64,000 nucleotides of DNA from Sodalis-like secondary symbiont of Drepanosiphum platanoidis (GCF_964059955.1 NZ_OZ060924.1:248001-312000); one strand, 5' to 3'. Numbered from the stretch's first letter, positions 41,490-51,503 are shown. Numbers and translations are program-made. The notes: generated by a model not told the origin, from the letters alone.

Positions 41490-42481
41490 TTAAAATTTTC
41501 CTTTATTTTTTTTATTAAAATTTATTATATTATTTAAATGTATAACTCCAATATATTTATTATTATGTTTAACTAAAAGTCCATTAGTTTTATATTTTTT
41601 CATTATACTTAAAGTTTTTGATATAGAAAATGAGGAATAAACATAAAAATTTTTTAATTTTAAAACATCAGATATAATTGAATTATTTAAATTTATATTT
41701 GTATTAATTACTTTAAATAATTCATTGTCCGTAAATATACCCTTTATTTTCATAGAATTATTATATATTACTGCTATACTAAATTTTTTATTAAATATTT
41801 TTATAAATACTTTACGTAATAAAGAATCTTTATAAAAAGATGGAATTTTATCAAATGTAAGCATAATATCTTTTATAGAAATAAATTTTTTTCCAATTTC
41901 TCCTCCAGGATGAAGTAAAGAAATTTTTTTTCTTGTAAATTTTTTTGATTCCAATAATGTAATAGCTAAAGCATCACCCATAACTAATAAAGAAGTAGTA
42001 CTACATGTAGGAGATATATTAAAAGGACAAGCTTCTTTTATAACATAAGAACATAAATTAATTTTAGATTTTAAACTAATAGAACTTTTTTTATTACTAG
42101 TAATAGAAATAATAGGAATTTTTAATATTTTTAATGCTTTAAACAAATTAATAATTTCTATAGATTCTCCAGAATTTGATATAGCAAGTATAATATCTGT
42201 ATTTTGTATTACACCTAAATCACCATGAATAGCTTCTACAGGATTTAAAAATAATGATGGTGTACCAGTACTAGATAAAGTTGAAGATATTTTTCTTCCA
42301 ATATATCCAGATTTTCCTATACCAGTAACAATAACTTTTCCAGTACATAATAATATTTCTTCAATAGCAAGTTTAAAATTATTATTAATATTTTTATATA
42401 AATATGATAAACTATTTTTTTCAATTTTAACTATTTTCCTTCCTATATCAATAAAATTAAAATTTATTTTTTTTTTAACAT
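41490..42481 (-). CDS. kdsD: D-arabinose 5-phosphate isomerase KdsD, frame broken at a 10-A run
   Basis: KdsD turns ribulose 5-phosphate into arabinose 5-phosphate for Kdo synthesis. The long reading frame stays open from 42560 to the stop and encodes the whole enzyme: FNFIDIGRKIVKIEK, the SIS motif GIGKSGYIGRKISS, HGDLGVI, SNSGES, CSTTSLLVMGDALA, LLHPGGEIGKK and two CBS repeats. It has no ATG. The only suitable start, ATG at 42481 with AGGA before it, is one frame off: ATG-TT-A10-TAA gives MLKKK then stop. One extra A in the run (42467-42476) gives MLKKKINFNF and 330 aa (E. coli 328). Rescue by transcript slippage is likely. A homopolymer sequencing error is the alternative. Confidence 0.9.
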
Positions 42482-43050
42482 AAAATATTCCTAGTTTATT
42501 ATTTAAATGTTTTAAAATAATATTATTGTTTAATAAATAAATAAAAAAATAATTATTTATTTATTAAATAAATTTTTTAATAAATATAAATATTATATAT
42601 TATATATTATATATTATATATTATATATTTTTATAAAAAATTATTTTTTTTTAAAAAAATTATATATAAATTAAAATAAATTTTTTATAAAAAATTATTT
42701 AAAAAATAAATATATAAAAATATTTATATATAAAGTTTTTAACTGTAAAATTAATATTAATTTTATAAATATTTTTTAAAAAATTTATTTAATATTATTT
42801 TATATATATTTTATTAACATTTTTATTAAAATATATTAATATATTTTAATTTCATATAAAAAATAAAATATAATGTATCTTTATTATAAATACAAATAAA
42901 ATTTTTAATTAAATAATTTAATAAAATTTATTATATTAAATTTTTAATTAAAAATTTTAAAAAATTAGTATAATAAAAATTTTAAATAAAATTTTTATTT
43001 AATTTTAATTAACTAAAATTAAATATTAATTATATTAAGGATTATATGAT
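42482..43050. other. Divergent spacer kdsD/mlaF with 7-mer tandem repeat
   Basis: This 569-bp spacer holds the promoters of two envelope operons. In E. coli yrbG stands here, but no remnant is seen. The main landmark is a tandem array of TATTATA at 42591-42629. AAGGA before mlaF is its ribosome binding site. Confidence 0.6.
42591..42629. repeat. Tandem repeat of TATTATA, about 5.6 copies
   Basis: Five exact copies of the heptamer TATTATA and a partial sixth lie head to tail in the kdsD-mlaF spacer. It is the clearest short tandem array in the window. Copy number may vary between cells or strains. Confidence 0.9.
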
Positions 43051-43860
43051 ATGAATATTTGTGATAGCCTTGTAAAAATTTTAAAATTAAGTTTTAATCA
43101 TGGCCATCGAATTATATTTAAAAATATTAATATGAATTTTATTAAAGGAAAAATTACTTCTATTATGGGACCTTCTGGAGTTGGAAAAACTACTTTACTT
43201 CATTTAATTACTGGACAATTAAAACCTAATTCAGGAGAAATTTGGATAAATAATAATAATATAACAAAGTTATCTCGTAATAATTTATATAAAATAAGAA
43301 AAAGTATGAGTATGTTATTTCAATCAGGAGCGTTATTTACTGATCTTACTGTATTTGAAAATGTAGCTTTTCCATTAAGAATGCATACTAAATTAACCGA
43401 ATCTGTTTTACGTAATATTGTATTTATGAAATTAGAAACAGTAGGTTTACGTAATGCAGCATCACTTATGCCATATGAATTGTCTGGAGGAATGTCTAGA
43501 AGAGTTGCATTAGCTCGTGCTATATCTTTAAATCCTAAATTAATTATTTTTGATGAACCATTTGTTGGTCAAGATCCTATATCTTTAAAAATATTAATTA
43601 CACTTATAAATAAATTAAATAAAAATTTGCATACTACTTGTATATTAGTATCTCATGATATACCAGAAGTATTAAGTATTTCTGATTATTCATATATTCT
43701 TGCAGATTCATGTATTGTAGCAGAAGGTTCTTCTAAAGATTTAGAATTAACACAAGATATACGCGCTAGACAATTTCTTGATGGAAAATTAGATGGGCCT
43801 ATTCCATTTAATTATATATCTAAAGATAATAAAAAAAAACTTTTAGATTCAAGGATATAA
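43051..43860 (+). CDS. mlaF: Phospholipid transport ABC ATPase MlaF
   Basis: MlaF is the ATPase of the MlaFEDB complex, which moves phospholipids between inner and outer membranes. At 269 aa it equals E. coli. Walker A GPSGVGKTT (about 36-44), Q-loop MSMLFQSGALFTDL, signature LSGGMSRRVALARA and Walker B LIIFDEPFVGQDP are intact, and the tail QFLDGKLDGPIPF matches the family. The downstream order mlaE-mlaD-mlaC is that of E. coli. Confidence 0.97.
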   Translation: MNICDSLVKILKLSFNHGHRIIFKNINMNFIKGKITSIMGPSGVGKTTLLHLITGQLKPNSGEIWINNNNITKLSRNNLYKIRKSMSMLFQSGALFTDLTVFENVAFPLRMHTKLTESVLRNIVFMKLETVGLRNAASLMPYELSGGMSRRVALARAISLNPKLIIFDEPFVGQDPISLKILITLINKLNKNLHTTCILVSHDIPEVLSISDYSYILADSCIVAEGSSKDLELTQDIRARQFLDGKLDGPIPFNYISKDNKKKLLDSRI

Positions 43861-43862
43861 AA

Positions 43863-44651
43863 ATGTTTTTAAAAACTTTCTTGTTTCTTAAAAAGAATAT
43901 TAATAATATTTTGCATATATTTTATAATATAGGAAATATATTATTTTATACTTTTATAAAAAAATCAGAATTTAATCAAAAATTATTATTATCAATAATA
44001 CAACAATTATATAATATTGGTATATTATCATTAATAATAACAATGATTTCTGGATTATTTATTGGTATGGTACTTAGTTTGCAAGGATATTTTATTTTAT
44101 TAAATTATGGATCTGTATCAAATTTAGGATTAACAGTAGCATTATCTTTATTTAGAGAATTTGGATCAGTAATAACTGCTCTTTTATTTATTGGAAGTGT
44201 TGGATCTTCATTTACAGCAGAAATTGCTTTTATGAAAATTACAGAACAACTTTCTAGTTTAGAAATTATGGCTGTTGATCCATTAAGAAAAATAATAGCT
44301 CCAAGATTTTGGGCTGGAGTAATTAGCATGCCTCTTTTAACAATTATTTTTATAACATTTGGTATTTTGGGTAGTTGGATTGTTGGGGTATATTTAAAAG
44401 ATATTGATAATGGTTTTTTTTGGGCATCAATGGATGGTAATTTACAATGGAATCAAGATAGTATTAATTGTTTAATTAAAAGTATTATATTTGCAATATT
44501 TATAACATCTATTTCATTGTTTAATGGATATAGATCTAAATCAACTTTTAAAAGTATTAGTATAGCTTCTACAAAAACAGTGATTTATTCATCATTAGTA
44601 ATATTAGGATTAGATTTATTTCTTACATTTTTTATGTGTGGAAACTTTTAA
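43863..44651 (+). CDS. mlaE: Phospholipid transport permease MlaE
   Basis: MlaE is the membrane-spanning partner of MlaF. The protein has 262 aa (E. coli 260), with an N-terminal interfacial helix and about five transmembrane helices. GLFIGMVLSLQGY, FREFGSVITALLFIGSVGSSFTAEI and the MAVDPLRKIIAPRFWAG loop that contacts the ATPase are conserved. It starts 2 bp after the mlaF stop, and its ribosome binding site lies inside mlaF. Confidence 0.96.
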   Translation: MFLKTFLFLKKNINNILHIFYNIGNILFYTFIKKSEFNQKLLLSIIQQLYNIGILSLIITMISGLFIGMVLSLQGYFILLNYGSVSNLGLTVALSLFREFGSVITALLFIGSVGSSFTAEIAFMKITEQLSSLEIMAVDPLRKIIAPRFWAGVISMPLLTIIFITFGILGSWIVGVYLKDIDNGFFWASMDGNLQWNQDSINCLIKSIIFAIFITSISLFNGYRSKSTFKSISIASTKTVIYSSLVILGLDLFLTFFMCGNF

Positions 44652-45128
44652 ATGAAAAAAAATAAAGAAGCATGGATTGGAACATTTATGATAATTATTT
44701 TATTTTTTTCTATTTTAATGTCTATGAAATTTATACATTTTAATAGATTTAATAAAAATAATTCGTATAGAATTAATGCAATATTTGATAATATAAATGG
44801 ATTAAAAGTATGTGCACCAGTAAAAATATCTGGTATAACTATAGGAAGAGTAGTAAAAATTCAATTAAATAAATTAAATTTTAAACCAAAAGTTTTTATT
44901 GATATAGAAAAAAAATATAATAATATACCAAACACAAGTACTTTAGAAGTTCATACTATAGGTTTTTTTGGAGAAAGTTATCTTTCATTTAATATTGGAT
45001 TTGAAGATAAAGAAATTGGATCTAAATCTCTAGAAGAAGGAGATAGTATTCAAGATACTAAATCATCTATTATATTAGAAGATTTAATAGGTAAATTATT
45101 TTATAAATATAATTTTTTATTTTCATAA
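44652..45128 (+). CDS. mlaD: MCE-domain lipid-binding protein MlaD
   Basis: MlaD forms the periplasmic hexameric ring of the Mla complex. The protein has 158 aa (E. coli 183). An N-terminal transmembrane helix (about 9-27) precedes the MCE domain, with NGLKVCAPVKISGITIGRV and GFFGESYLSFNIG. The C terminus stops after SIILEDLIGKLFY, and the variable tail is gone. It starts directly at the base after the mlaE stop. Confidence 0.95.
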   Translation: MKKNKEAWIGTFMIIILFFSILMSMKFIHFNRFNKNNSYRINAIFDNINGLKVCAPVKISGITIGRVVKIQLNKLNFKPKVFIDIEKKYNNIPNTSTLEVHTIGFFGESYLSFNIGFEDKEIGSKSLEEGDSIQDTKSSIILEDLIGKLFYKYNFLFS

Positions 45129-45138
45129 AATTAATATA

Positions 45139-45174
45139 ATAAAATATTTATTTTATTAAAAATAAATATTTTAT
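45139..45174 (+). terminator. A/T hairpin after mlaD
   Basis: A perfect 15-bp inverted repeat (45139-45153 and 45160-45174) with a 6-nt loop starts 11 bp after the mlaD stop. A T-rich stretch follows. It has no G or C, so it could be chance. If real, it would separate mlaFED from mlaC. Confidence 0.35.
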
Positions 45175-45370
45175 AAATAAAAATTTTTTATAATTTTTAA
45201 AAAATTAAAATATTTTTTTAAAAAAAATTAAAATGTTATATAATATAAAATTATTATTTATATTTTTATTATATTTTTAATAAAATTAATAAAATTTTAT
45301 TATAAAATAATAAAAATTATACTATAATTTTTAAAATAAAATTTTATTAACAAGTATTTAGGAAATATAT

Positions 45371-45994
45371 ATGTTTAAATATTTTTTAATTTTTACTATT
45401 TTTATGACTACTTACGTAGAAGCAATTGAGAATTCTAATCCATATAAATTAATGAAACATATAGTAGATAATACTTTTACAAGATTAGAAAAAGTACAAA
45501 AAAAAATACATAAAAATCCTAAAATATTAAAAAGTATTATTAAAGAAGAATTAATTCCTTTTGTTGATATAAAATATTCTGGGGCTTTAGTATTAGGAGA
45601 TATGTATAAAAATTATATTCCTTTACAAAGAGAAGATTATTTTAAAGTTTTTCAAGATTATTTAGAAAATATGTATGGAAAAATTTTATTACTTTATAAA
45701 CATCAATTCTATAGAATTTCTAGTTTAGAAAAACCATTAAATAATTCTGAAAAAGTTTCTATTTGTGTTTCTATTTTAAGAAAAGGAAAAATACCTTCAA
45801 TAAATTTAGATTTTCAATGGAAAAAAAATATAATATCTGGAGATTGGAAATTTTATGATATTATTATTGAAGGAATAAGTATAATAAATACTATTAAAAA
45901 TGAGTGGAAATATATTTTAAGACATAAAGGAATTGAAGATTTAATTTCTCATTTACAATCATCTTCTAAAAAACCTTTAAAATTTAGAAGATAA
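45371..45994 (+). CDS. mlaC: Periplasmic phospholipid shuttle protein MlaC
   Basis: MlaC carries phospholipid across the periplasm between MlaD and MlaA. The protein has 207 aa (E. coli 211). A signal peptide ends near residue 18 (VEA|IEN). The family blocks SNPYKLMKHIVDNTFTRL, PFVDIKYSGALVLGDMYK, LDFQWKKN and DWKFYDIIIEGISI are kept. A 242-bp gap separates it from mlaD, whereas the two are adjacent in E. coli. Confidence 0.95.
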   Translation: MFKYFLIFTIFMTTYVEAIENSNPYKLMKHIVDNTFTRLEKVQKKIHKNPKILKSIIKEELIPFVDIKYSGALVLGDMYKNYIPLQREDYFKVFQDYLENMYGKILLLYKHQFYRISSLEKPLNNSEKVSICVSILRKGKIPSINLDFQWKKNIISGDWKFYDIIIEGISIINTIKNEWKYILRHKGIEDLISHLQSSSKKPLKFRR

Positions 45995-46295
45995 TTTTTT
46001 AAAAATTAATAAAATATATTTTTATTAATTTTTATTTTTAAATAAATTATTTTTTAGTTAAAAAATAATTTTTAAAAAAATATATATTAAATATTTTTAT
46101 TAAAAAATTATTAAAAATAATTTATTTTTAAATTAAATTAATAATTTATTTTTTTATAAAATTTTTATTTTTAATATAAATAAATTTTTATTTAAAATAA
46201 TTAAATTATTTAATAAATTTTTTTTATAAAATTTATAATAAATTAACTTTTTAAATATTAATAATTTTTATATAAACCTATATATAGGATATTAT
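45995..46295. other. AT-rich spacer where mlaB would stand
   Basis: In E. coli the STAS protein gene mlaB sits between mlaC and ibaG. Here the 301 bp are A/T-rich and no STAS-like frame is seen. mlaB is absent from this locus. Confidence 0.55.
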
Positions 46296-46541
46296 ATGGA
46301 TACTAAAAAAATTAAAAATATTTTAATAAAACATTTATCTATAAAAAAAATTTATGTTAATAAAATTACAAATCATATTATTGTTACAGTTATTAGTCAA
46401 AAATTTGTTGGAATAAATTTAATTGAGAGACAAAAAATTATATATAATCCATTAATTAAATATATTTGTACAAATAAAATTCATTCGTTATCAATTAATG
46501 CATATTCATTAGATGAATGGAATGAAAAAAATAAAATTTAA
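46296..46541 (+). CDS. ibaG: BolA-family iron-sulfur regulator IbaG
   Basis: This is a small BolA-like protein that forms [2Fe-2S]-bridged complexes with monothiol glutaredoxin. The protein has 81 aa (E. coli IbaG 84-89). The signature IERQKIIYNPLIKYICTNKIHSLSINAYS holds the conserved His of the C-terminal helix-strand. Its place after the mla genes is ancestral, while murA, its usual follower, is gone. It could be named yrbA in older nomenclature. Confidence 0.92.
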   Translation: MDTKKIKNILIKHLSIKKIYVNKITNHIIVTVISQKFVGINLIERQKIIYNPLIKYICTNKIHSLSINAYSLDEWNEKNKI

Positions 46542-46743
46542 TTAAATTAAATTTTTTTAATTTAAAATTATATATTTAATATTTTAATAATTATTTTAAA
46601 TTTATTTTTTAATAAATTTTATAAATAATATTAAAATTTATTTTTTAATAAATATTTTTTTAAAAATAAAATTATTTTTTTTAATTAAATTAATTTTTAT
46701 AAAAAAATTAAATATTTTTTTAAAAAATAAACATTAAAAAAAA

Positions 46744-47706
46744 TTATATATTAAGAAGTTTTTTAATATTTTTAAATATATATTCAGGAAATAAACTTGA
46801 CATTTTTTTATCTTTAGATCTAAAAGATTTTTGAAGATATCCATATCTACCTACAAGATTAGGATCTGTTGGTCCATAAAGAGTAATATTAGGTACTGAA
46901 AGAATAGCAGATAAAGAACTTAATCCAGTATCTACTGATACTATAGCAGTTGCTCCTAATAATTGTTCAGAAATTTGTGTTAAATTCATATAAGGTAATA
47001 CTATTACTTTTTTAAAATTTTTAGCTAATCTTAAAGAACGTTTTTTTTCTAAATTTGTTCCCCAAGGTATTTTAATATAAAAACCTAAATTACAAATCAT
47101 TTTTATTAAAATACGCCAATATAATTCTGGCCATTCTTTATTAATATTTGTTGTTCCATGTATAAATATAAAATAATAATTTTTTGTATTTATTTTATTA
47201 AATTTATGTTTAATAATATATTGTTTTATTTTATTAGAAATAGTATATCCAATACTTAATGAAAAAAGTTTTCTAATTCTTGTAATAGCATGTTGTTTTT
47301 TATTAATATAATGTTTTTTATTATAAAAAAAACTAGCTATAGGTTCTTTTGCACTTTTATAATCTAATCCATGTTTAAATCCATATGCAATTCTAGTAAC
47401 CATATATGAACTTTTTATTAATCCTTGAGCATCTATGATAAGATCATATTTTTTTTTTCTTAATTTTTTTTTAAATTCATACCTTTCTTTTTTTATAGAT
47501 TTTTTAAACCAATTATATCTCCATCTACGTATAGCAATAGGAATTATTTTTTTTACTGATGTATGCCAACTAGGAATAATAGATAAATTTTCTTCTATTA
47601 CCCAATCAAATTTTATATTTGGAAAATAATATTGTGCATCTGTTAAAGCTGGTAAAGTATGTATAACATCTCCCATAGAAGATATTTTTACAATTAAAAT
47701 TTTCAT
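46744..47706 (-). CDS. waaC: LPS heptosyltransferase I
   Basis: WaaC adds the first heptose to Kdo2-lipid A. The protein has 320 aa (E. coli 319) and belongs to GT9. The N terminus MKILIVKISSMGDVIHTLPALTDAQ contains the catalytic Asp. VIEENLSIIPSWH and the donor-binding VSVDTGLSSLSAILSVPNITLYGPTDPNLVG follow. It lies 9 bp downstream of waaF. Confidence 0.96.
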   Translation of the reverse strand: MKILIVKISSMGDVIHTLPALTDAQYYFPNIKFDWVIEENLSIIPSWHTSVKKIIPIAIRRWRYNWFKKSIKKERYEFKKKLRKKKYDLIIDAQGLIKSSYMVTRIAYGFKHGLDYKSAKEPIASFFYNKKHYINKKQHAITRIRKLFSLSIGYTISNKIKQYIIKHKFNKINTKNYYFIFIHGTTNINKEWPELYWRILIKMICNLGFYIKIPWGTNLEKKRSLRLAKNFKKVIVLPYMNLTQISEQLLGATAIVSVDTGLSSLSAILSVPNITLYGPTDPNLVGRYGYLQKSFRSKDKKMSSLFPEYIFKNIKKLLNI

Positions 47707-47715
47707 AAAATTATA

Positions 47716-48756
47716 TTAGTTATCATTCATTAATATTTTAATTTTTTTAAAAACTTTTTTTGGTTTAATTTTAATAAGATTATTATTATAATAATTATTT
47801 AATTTTTTATCAAAATTTTTAAAATTTTTTATACAATGTAAAATTATAGATTTTTTAAATAAAGGTGGAGTAAATTTTGGATTACTAAAACCGTATAATG
47901 CTATTAATGGTTTATGTAAAGCACTAGCTATATGCATTAAACCAGAATCATTACTAACAATTCCATTACAACTATCTATAAGAATAATTGCTTCATTTAT
48001 TGAAGTCATTCCTGTAAGATCTGTACAATATTTTTTTTCTTTTATATTTAAAATATTTATGATAGATTCTCCAGTATCTTGATCATATTTAGATCCAAAA
48101 ATAATTATATTATATCCATCTTTTATTAATTTTTTTGCTAAAGATGCATAATGATAATATGGCCAACATTTTGCTAATTTAGATGCACTTCCTGGACATA
48201 AACCAAATAAAGGACGATAATTTTTATTTAAATAAAATTTTTTATATAAATAATGTTTTTCTTTTTTATTTACTTTTAAAATAGGGTATAAAAATGGTTT
48301 TGGAAAACTAAAAGAATTATTTATTTCTTTTTTAGAAAAAGCTAAAATTGAATATTTTTCTATCATAAGAGAAAATTTTAATGTATTATTTTTACGTAAA
48401 TCATTAATAATTCCATATCTTTTTTCTCCAATCCATCCAGTTCTTAAAGGTATTTTAGCAAAAAATGGTATTAAAGCAGATTTAAAAGAATTTGGTAATA
48501 TAATTGCTTGTTCATAATTTTTATTTCTTAATTTAATTCCTATATTATATCTTTTACATAAAGAAATTTCTCCATGAGAAAAAGGTAATATAATAGATTT
48601 ATTAATTTCTGGCATTCTTTTAAGTAAAGGATAACTCCATTTTGGAGCCATTACATCTATTTTAATTTTTGGATATTTTTTAATTAAAATTCTATATAAA
48701 CTATGAGACATAATCATATCACCAATCCAAGAAGGTCCTATAATTAAAATTTTCAT
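47716..48756 (-). CDS. waaF: LPS heptosyltransferase II
   Basis: WaaF adds the second heptose to the inner core. The protein has 346 aa (E. coli 348) and belongs to GT9. It starts MKILIIGPSWIGDMIMSHSLY, keeps PNSFKSALIPFFAKIPLRTGW and LCPGSASKLAKCWP, and has the donor site VSNDSGLMHIASALHKPLIALYG. With waaC and kdsCD it indicates that an LPS inner core is still made. The C-terminal 40 residues are Lys/Asn-rich. Confidence 0.96.
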   Translation of the reverse strand: MKILIIGPSWIGDMIMSHSLYRILIKKYPKIKIDVMAPKWSYPLLKRMPEINKSIILPFSHGEISLCKRYNIGIKLRNKNYEQAIILPNSFKSALIPFFAKIPLRTGWIGEKRYGIINDLRKNNTLKFSLMIEKYSILAFSKKEINNSFSFPKPFLYPILKVNKKEKHYLYKKFYLNKNYRPLFGLCPGSASKLAKCWPYYHYASLAKKLIKDGYNIIIFGSKYDQDTGESIINILNIKEKKYCTDLTGMTSINEAIILIDSCNGIVSNDSGLMHIASALHKPLIALYGFSNPKFTPPLFKKSIILHCIKNFKNFDKKLNNYYNNNLIKIKPKKVFKKIKILMNDN

Positions 48757-49339
48757 ATTTTTACCTTTTTTTTAAAAAAATTAATATTTTAAAATATTTA
48801 AAATTTTTTAATTTATTAAAAAATATTTTATTTTATGAATAATAAAATATTAAATTTTTATTTATAAAATATATATATAATTTTTTTATAAATTAATATA
48901 TATAATTTATAAAAAATTATTTAAATTTATTTTTAATATTATTAAATAATTTTTTAAAAAAAATTTATATATAAATTTTTTAAATTTAAAAATAAAATAT
49001 AATTTTTTATAAAAAATAAAATATTATAATATATAATATATTAATTTATTAAAAATAATTGAAGTTTTTATAAAATTTTATTAAAATAATTAATTATTTT
49101 AATAAAATTATTATTTATTATTTTTTTATTTTTTATAAAATATTTAATACAAAATCTATATATAATGTTATTATAAAATTTAATATTTATTAAAAATATT
49201 TTAAATAAAATATAAAATATTTTATGTATTATGTATATTTTAAATAAAAATTTTTAAAAAAATTTATAATAAATTTATTATTTAATTTTTATTTAAAAAT
49301 ATAAAAATTTAAAAAAAATATAATTTGAGTTATTAAAAA
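48757..49339. other. AT-rich divergent spacer waaF/clpP
   Basis: The 583 bp have no gene. tig, which stands before clpP in E. coli, is absent. A 14-bp A/T inverted repeat with a 7-nt loop near 48884-48918 is within chance expectation. No heat-shock promoter is visible ahead of clpP. Confidence 0.5.
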
Positions 49340-49924
49340 ATGAACTTTATACCAATGGTAATTGATAACAGTGAAAAAATAGAAAGATCATATGATATTT
49401 TTTCAAGATTATTAAAAGAAAGAATTATTTTTGTTACAGGTGAAATAGAAGATCATATGGCAAATATTATTATTGCTCAAATGATATTTTTAGAATCAGA
49501 AGATTCAAAAAAAGAAATATATCTATATATAAATTCTCCAGGAGGATTTATTACTTCTGGAATGTCAATATATGATACTATGCAATTTATTAAACCAGAT
49601 GTAAGTACTTTATGTATGGGACAAGCTTCTTCTATGAGTGCATTTTTATTAGCAGCAGGAACTAAAGGAAAAAGATTTTGTTTACCTAATTCAAGAATAA
49701 TGATACATCAACCTTTAGGTGGTTTTCAAGGTCAAGCAACAGATATAGCTATTCATACAAAAGAAATTTTAAAAATAAAAGATCGTATGAATTATTTAAT
49801 GTCTAAACATAGTGGAAAACCTATAGAAATTATAAAAAAAGATACTGAAAGAGATTATTTTCTTTCATCTAAAGAAGCTTTAGATTATGGATTAATAGAT
49901 TCTATTTTAGAAAAACGTTTTTAA
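49340..49924 (+). CDS. clpP: ATP-dependent Clp protease proteolytic subunit ClpP
   Basis: This is the serine peptidase ring of ClpXP. It has 194 aa against 207 in E. coli. The start [20 protein letters not shown] aligns with the mature E. coli end (ALVPMVIEQ), so the propeptide is absent. The catalytic triad is Ser98 (GQASSMSAF), His123 (MIHQPLGG) and Asp172 (TERDYF). The handle region [22 protein letters not shown] is intact. clpX and lon follow, as in E. coli. Confidence 0.98.
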   Translation: MNFIPMVIDNSEKIERSYDIFSRLLKERIIFVTGEIEDHMANIIIAQMIFLESEDSKKEIYLYINSPGGFITSGMSIYDTMQFIKPDVSTLCMGQASSMSAFLLAAGTKGKRFCLPNSRIMIHQPLGGFQGQATDIAIHTKEILKIKDRMNYLMSKHSGKPIEIIKKDTERDYFLSSKEALDYGLIDSILEKRF

Positions 49925-50004
49925 AAAAAATTATCTTATAATAATAATATAATTTATTTTATATTAAAAATTATTTTATTTATATAAATTTTGAGGTGTT
50001 TTTA

Positions 50005-51273
50005 ATGACTGATCAGCGGAAAGACAATTTTAATTATTTACCATTTTGTTCTTTTTGCAATAAAAGTCAAAAAAATGTACATAAATTAATTGCTGGAAAA
50101 TCAGCATATATATGTGATATATGTATAAATTTATGTAATAATATTATTAATAAAAAATTTAATAAAAAAAAAGATATTTATAAATATAAAAAAGAAACAT
50201 TTAAATATACTCCAAAAGAAATATATGATTATTTAAATAAACATATAATAGGACAAAATGAAGCAAAAAAAATACTTTCTGTATCAATGTATAATCATTA
50301 TCAAAAAATAAAATATCAACAAAAAAAATCTAATATTGAATTAGAGAAAAGTAATATAATTTTAATTGGTCCAACAGGAAGTGGAAAAACTCTTTTAGCT
50401 AAAACATTATCAAAATTTTTACAAGTTCCATTTAGCATATCAGATGCTACTTCATTAACAGAAGCAGGATATGTAGGAGAAGATGTAGAAAATATTTTAC
50501 AACAATTATTACAAAAATGTAATTATGATGTTGATATTGCTCAAAAAGGTATTATTTTTATTGATGAAATTGATAAAATTGCTAAAAAATCTGAAAATAT
50601 TTCTATTACAAGAGATGTTTCAGGTGAAGGAGTACAACAATCTTTATTAAAAATAATAGAAGGTACCATTGCATATGTACCAATAAAATCTAAAAGAAAA
50701 CACCCTCATCAAGAATGTATAAAAATAGATACATCTAAAATACTTTTTATTTGTGGAGGTTCATTTTTAGGATTAGAAAAAATAATTCAAAAAAGAATTA
50801 ATAAAAATTTTAGTATTGGATTTTTATCTGAAATAAATAAAAATAAAAAAACATTTTCTAATAAAATTTTTAAATATGTTGAACCAGAAGATTTAATAAA
50901 ATTTGGAATAATTCCAGAATTTATAGGAAGATTTCCTATTATTACAACTCTTAAAAATTTAACTGAAAAATCATTAGTTAATATTTTATATAAACCAAAA
51001 AATGCTATTATTAATCAATTTAAAACATTATTTAATATGCAAGGAATTAAATTAAAATTTGAAAAAGATGCATTAATATCTATTGCAAAAAAAGCTATTA
51101 AACGTCAAACAGGTGCTAGAGCACTTCGTTCTATTATAGAAAAAATTTTATTAGATATAATGTATATTATACCTTCTCAAAATTCTATAAAAAAAATAAT
51201 TATTAATAAATCTTCTATTTTTGATAAAAAAGGTCCTATTATAATTTATAATGAAAATAATAAAAAAAATTAA
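50005..51273 (+). CDS. clpX: ATP-dependent Clp protease ATPase subunit ClpX
   Basis: ClpX is the AAA+ unfoldase partner of ClpP. The start is the ATG at 50005 (MTDQRKDN, as in E. coli MTDKRKDG), with GAGGTG as ribosome binding site. A GTG three codons upstream is also open. The protein has 422 aa (E. coli 424). The zinc-binding domain ([16 protein letters not shown], about 13-40), Walker [18 protein letters not shown] pore loop and ARALRSI sensor 2 are present. The IGF loop that docks into ClpP reads IGF (SIGFLSE). Confidence 0.97.
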   Translation: MTDQRKDNFNYLPFCSFCNKSQKNVHKLIAGKSAYICDICINLCNNIINKKFNKKKDIYKYKKETFKYTPKEIYDYLNKHIIGQNEAKKILSVSMYNHYQKIKYQQKKSNIELEKSNIILIGPTGSGKTLLAKTLSKFLQVPFSISDATSLTEAGYVGEDVENILQQLLQKCNYDVDIAQKGIIFIDEIDKIAKKSENISITRDVSGEGVQQSLLKIIEGTIAYVPIKSKRKHPHQECIKIDTSKILFICGGSFLGLEKIIQKRINKNFSIGFLSEINKNKKTFSNKIFKYVEPEDLIKFGIIPEFIGRFPIITTLKNLTEKSLVNILYKPKNAIINQFKTLFNMQGIKLKFEKDALISIAKKAIKRQTGARALRSIIEKILLDIMYIIPSQNSIKKIIINKSSIFDKKGPIIIYNENNKKN

Positions 51274-51503
51274 TTTTTATTAAAAGTATTAAAAAATTAA
51301 AAAATTTAATATAAAGTATTATTATATTTTTTTATTATTTAAATAATTAATATTTTAAATATTTTTTATAAAAAATAAATTTTATATTTAAAAATATTAT
51401 TTTTAATATTTTAAGTATAAATTAATAATTTATAAAAATAATTTACTATTATTTTTTTTAAAAAAATATAACACTTATAAAAGTTCAATAAAGAGAAAAT
51501 TCT

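Noticed and set aside
41490-42146. A 218-aa kdsD beginning at TTG 42146
   Set aside because: The same frame stays open to 42560 and encodes the missing SIS-domain half (GIGKSGYIG, HGDLG, SNSGES). The TTG is an internal Leu codon.
48884-48918. 14-bp A/T inverted repeat upstream of clpP
   Set aside because: It contains only A and T, lies in a divergent spacer and is within chance expectation for about 12 kb of A/T-rich spacer.
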